17,554 nucleotides of DNA, from assembly GCA_913049565.1 (NCBI GenBank), contig CAJWZG010000031.1:1-17554 (forward strand), read 5' to 3'. The stretch comes from an uncultured Gammaproteobacteria bacterium (GTDB taxonomy: Bacteria; Pseudomonadota; Gammaproteobacteria; Pseudomonadales; Azotimanducaceae_A). The notes under the pieces are model-generated. The model did not search any database. It was not told the DNA's origin and saw only the letters and a list, made by a program, of their open reading frames with translations. Made by a program: the position numbers and the translations under genes. Shown here piece by piece: positions 14,597-17,554 of the stretch; positions within the stretch are counted from its first letter, which is position 1; every line of letters starts with the position of its first letter.

Positions 14597-17554
14597 CTAT
14601 CCCGCACTGACCTGCCGAGCTTGTTCCTGTAATACGCGCTTATAGTCTCTGGGCATAACTTTGACAAACTCTCCCAGACTTAGCTCCCAGTTCGCCAGTA
14701 TGCCTGCCGCGACTGATGAATCAGTAAACGCGAGATGGTTTTCGATTAGATGACGAAGCTCCGCTATGTCTGCATCGCTGTCCATTGCGTCTAGGTCGAC
14801 CATTTCACCGTTGCAGTTTGCCGCAAAGCGTTTGGCTGGATCCCATACGTAGGCGATACCGCCACTCATACCTGCTGCGAAATTACGTCCTGTTGCACCC
14901 AATATCACGACGCGGCCACCGGTCATATATTCACAGCCGTGGTCGCCAACACCTTCGACAACCGTACGAGCCCCACTGTTTCTGACGCAGAAGCGTTCGG
15001 CGGCAATACCCCGGAAATAAGCATCTCCTGAAGTGGCGCCGTATAGAGCAACATTGCCCAGTAGAATGTTTTCTTCTGCGGCAAAACGGCTGCTCTTCGG
15101 CGGGTAGACGATGACTCGCCCACCCGATAGACCCTTGCCAACGAAATCATTAGCGTCGCCCTCCACCTCAAGGGTGACACCTTTGGCGAGAAAACAGCCG
15201 AGACTCTGGCCTGCGCTACCGTTCAGCTTGAAGTGCAGGGTGTCGTCAGGAAGCATTTGTGGGCCGACCTGCTCGATGATCTGGTTCGATAGCATTGCTC
15301 CAACCACGCGGTTGGTGTTGACGATAGGCAATTCGGCTTGAACGCTTTCGCCGCGTTTTAGCGCTGGCTCTGCTAACTCGATAAGTTGATTGTCCAGCGC
15401 GCGATCCAACTGATGGTCCTGTTCGTGGATGGCATAGCTACCCAAGAACTCATCCGGTATCTCCGGCTTTGCCAGAATCGCAGACAAATCGATCCCCTGG
15501 GACTTCCAGTGCTGGATTGCTTCGTCGGTCTTCAGCAAATCTGCGCGGCCAATTAGGTCATTGACTGTTGCGACACCCAATTCAGCCATGATCTGACGCA
15601 TCTCTTTGGCAACCATGAAGAGGTAGTTCACTACATGCTCAGGTTCCCCGTTGAACTTTTTACGCAGCTCTGGGTCTTGGGTCGCAATGCCAACGGGACA
15701 GGTGTTCAAATGACACTTGCGCATCATGATGCAGCCCAAGGCGATTAGCGGTGCCGTGGCGAAGCCGTATTCCTCGGCGCCCAGCAAAGCGGCGATGGCG
15801 ACATCGCGACCGGTTTTAATCTGGCCGTCAGTTTGTAAGACGACGCGTGAACGTAGGTTGTTCATAACCAGAGTCTGATGGGTCTCAGCAATGCCCAGTT
15901 CCCATGGCACTCCTGCATGCTTAATCGATGTCAGTGGCGATGCACCGGTACCGCCGGAATCACCGGCAATGACAATATGGTCTGCTCGGGCCTTCGTCAC
16001 CCCCGCAGCCACGGTACCGACGCCAACTTCCGCGCCCAACTTAACGCTAATGCGGGCTTTTGGATTGGCGTTCTTCAAGTCGTGGATTAGCTGGGCCATA
16101 TCCTCGATAGAATATATGTCGTGGTGGGGCGGCGGACTGATCAAACCGACACCCGGCGTAGAATGGCGTAGGCTAGCGATATAGTCATCGACCTTACCGC
16201 CTGGAAGTTCTCCTCCTTCACCGGGCTTTGCGCCTTGAATGATCTTTATCTGCAACTCGTCCGCATTGCTGAGATAGTTAATGGTCACGCCAAAGCGGCC
16301 ACTGGCAACCTGCTTGATCGCCGAGCGCTTTGAGTCGCCATTATCTAAAGGAATAAAGCGCTTCGCGTCTTCACCCCCCTCGCCGGTATTGGATTTACCG
16401 CCCATGCGATTCATGGCGATGGCCAATGACTCGTGCGCTTCAGCGCTTATGGAGCCGAAGCTCATGGCGCCGGTAGCGAAACGTTTGACGATTTCTCCAG
16501 CGGGCTCTACGGATTCTAAATCGATACCCTGCCCTGGGTATTTGAAGTCGAGGAGACCGCGCAGTGTTGCTTTTCGGGTGTTGTCCTCATTAACCTGCTT
16601 GGCAAATGACCAGTAAGCTTCTTCACTGTTGGTTCGTGCAGCTGCTTGAAGGCTAGCCACAGATTTTGGATCCCACATATGCGTATCGCCGTGGCGCCGC
16701 CAGTGAAAGTCGCCAGGGTTAGGTAGCACGCTCACCGTCGCCTGACCTCTCTGAGGGTAGCCAATCATGTGGCGGCGCTGCATTTCCTCCGCGAGTACTT
16801 CCATTGAAACACCCTCGACGCGGCTCGCAGTGCCGGTAAACGATTGGGCAATGACATCGCCAGCTAATCCAACTGCCTCGAAAATTTGTGCGCCTTTGTA
16901 TGACTGTAAGGTGGAAATACCCATTTTCGCCATGACTTTGAGCATGCCTTTCGCCACCGCCTTGCGATAGCTGCGTTCGACGTCTGCAGTCGTGGCCACA
17001 TCGGCCACAGCGTCGAAGGCGCCTTTTTCTTGAGCATCCCATAGGGCTTCGAATGCTAGATAGGGGTTGATTGCATCTGCGCCATAGCCGATCAGCAGAC
17101 AGTGATGGTGGACTTCCCGTGCTTCGCCCGTTTCAACGATCAAACCGATCCGGCTTCTCTCTGCGTTCTTGATCAACGCATGGTGCACGCTGCCAACGGC
17201 AAGCAGTGCGCTCATCGCAATTCGATCAGTGCCCATGGCGCGATCGCTTAACACCAGCAAACTGAAGCCATCTGCGATGGCTTGGCTGGCTTCTTGATTG
17301 ATGCGCTCTAGAGCTTGCTGAAGCCCAACCTGACCGGAGTTGGCAGGGTAGGTAATGTCGACGGTGGCAGTGCGCCAGCCTCGGTAATCCATCGCACTAA
17401 GGGACGCTAGCTCGTCGTTGGTGAGAATCGGGTGAGGTACACGCAGTCTATGGGCATTCTCGGCCTGCGTTTGTAGAAGATTTTGCTCAGGACCGATGTA
17501 GCATTCCAACGCCATGATGACTTCTTCGCGAATGGAATCGATGGGTGGATTCGT
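14597..17554 (-). CDS. gltB: Glutamate synthase (NADPH) large subunit, C-terminal two thirds (partial)
   Basis: Partial gene running off the right edge; 985 residues are visible of a family length near 1480-1500. The frame is open to the edge: codons 17554-17516 read [13 protein letters not shown] before the [10 protein letters not shown] segment, so the Met at 17515 is internal. Visible parts are the end of the central domain, and the FMN/2-oxoglutarate synthase domain ([40 protein letters not shown]). The 3Fe-4S cysteines are at visible residues 608, 614 and 619 ([17 protein letters not shown]). The C-terminal beta-helix has SAGQSLGCF and [17 protein letters not shown]. The N-terminal glutaminase domain with its catalytic cysteine lies outside the window. 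With GltD it makes two glutamates from glutamine and 2-oxoglutarate. Confidence 0.97.
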   Translation of the reverse strand, partial: TNPPIDSIREEVIMALECYIGPEQNLLQTQAENAHRLRVPHPILTNDELASLSAMDYRGWRTATVDITYPANSGQVGLQQALERINQEASQAIADGFSLLVLSDRAMGTDRIAMSALLAVGSVHHALIKNAERSRIGLIVETGEAREVHHHCLLIGYGADAINPYLAFEALWDAQEKGAFDAVADVATTADVERSYRKAVAKGMLKVMAKMGISTLQSYKGAQIFEAVGLAGDVIAQSFTGTASRVEGVSMEVLAEEMQRRHMIGYPQRGQATVSVLPNPGDFHWRRHGDTHMWDPKSVASLQAAARTNSEEAYWSFAKQVNEDNTRKATLRGLLDFKYPGQGIDLESVEPAGEIVKRFATGAMSFGSISAEAHESLAIAMNRMGGKSNTGEGGEDAKRFIPLDNGDSKRSAIKQVASGRFGVTINYLSNADELQIKIIQGAKPGEGGELPGGKVDDYIASLRHSTPGVGLISPPPHHDIYSIEDMAQLIHDLKNANPKARISVKLGAEVGVGTVAAGVTKARADHIVIAGDSGGTGASPLTSIKHAGVPWELGIAETHQTLVMNNLRSRVVLQTDGQIKTGRDVAIAALLGAEEYGFATAPLIALGCIMMRKCHLNTCPVGIATQDPELRKKFNGEPEHVVNYLFMVAKEMRQIMAELGVATVNDLIGRADLLKTDEAIQHWKSQGIDLSAILAKPEIPDEFLGSYAIHEQDHQLDRALDNQLIELAEPALKRGESVQAELPIVNTNRVVGAMLSNQIIEQVGPQMLPDDTLHFKLNGSAGQSLGCFLAKGVTLEVEGDANDFVGKGLSGGRVIVYPPKSSRFAAEENILLGNVALYGATSGDAYFRGIAAERFCVRNSGARTVVEGVGDHGCEYMTGGRVVILGATGRNFAAGMSGGIAYVWDPAKRFAANCNGEMVDLDAMDSDADIAELRHLIENHLAFTDSSVAAGILANWELSLGEFVKVMPRDYKRVLQEQARQVSAG

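Overview
This is a gammaproteobacterial chromosome segment made almost entirely of housekeeping genes. The gene order ubiB-ubiJ-ubiE, DUF971, hslU-hslV, SPOR protein, priA, rpmE, mrcA, aroK-aroB-SPOR protein, gltB/gltD follows the order I recall from Pseudomonas and related Pseudomonadales/Cellvibrionales. The SCP2-type UbiJ, the fused HGTTI start of HslV and the PBP1A-aroK-aroB neighbourhood all fit a Gammaproteobacterium, perhaps a marine Cellvibrionales-like one. That lineage guess rests on gene order and protein similarity recalled from memory, not on a search.

Layout. Positions 1-1519 (minus strand) hold the ubiquinone genes ubiE, ubiJ and the first 34 codons of ubiB, which runs off the left edge. 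Positions 1598-4662 (minus) hold a DUF971 protein, the HslVU protease and an FtsN-like SPOR membrane protein. Positions 4769-6946 (minus) hold priA, divergent from rpmE at 7147-7365 (plus). A probable bidirectional terminator separates rpmE from mrcA (PBP1A, minus, 7442-10123). A 580-base interval follows; it holds one uncertain, possibly decayed ORF. aroK, aroB and a small exported SPOR protein form a tightly overlapping plus-strand operon at 10704-12768. A broken GFA-family gene lies at about 12771-13048. gltD and gltB (minus) close the window, and gltB runs off the right edge.

The genes serve ubiquinone synthesis, ATP-dependent proteolysis, replication restart, ribosome assembly, peptidoglycan synthesis and cell division (PBP1A and two SPOR proteins), the shikimate pathway, and ammonium assimilation into glutamate. 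I see no mobile element, CRISPR array, tRNA, rRNA or toxin/defence system.

The main points of interest are signs of remodelling. Several genes usual at these positions (argS, a malic enzyme gene, pilMNOPQ) are absent. gltBD faces aroKB instead of following it. A doubly damaged GFA gene sits exactly at that junction. A 14-base duplication spans the hslV/hslU overlap and puts the same peptide in both proteins. I did not find a convincing previously undescribed system.
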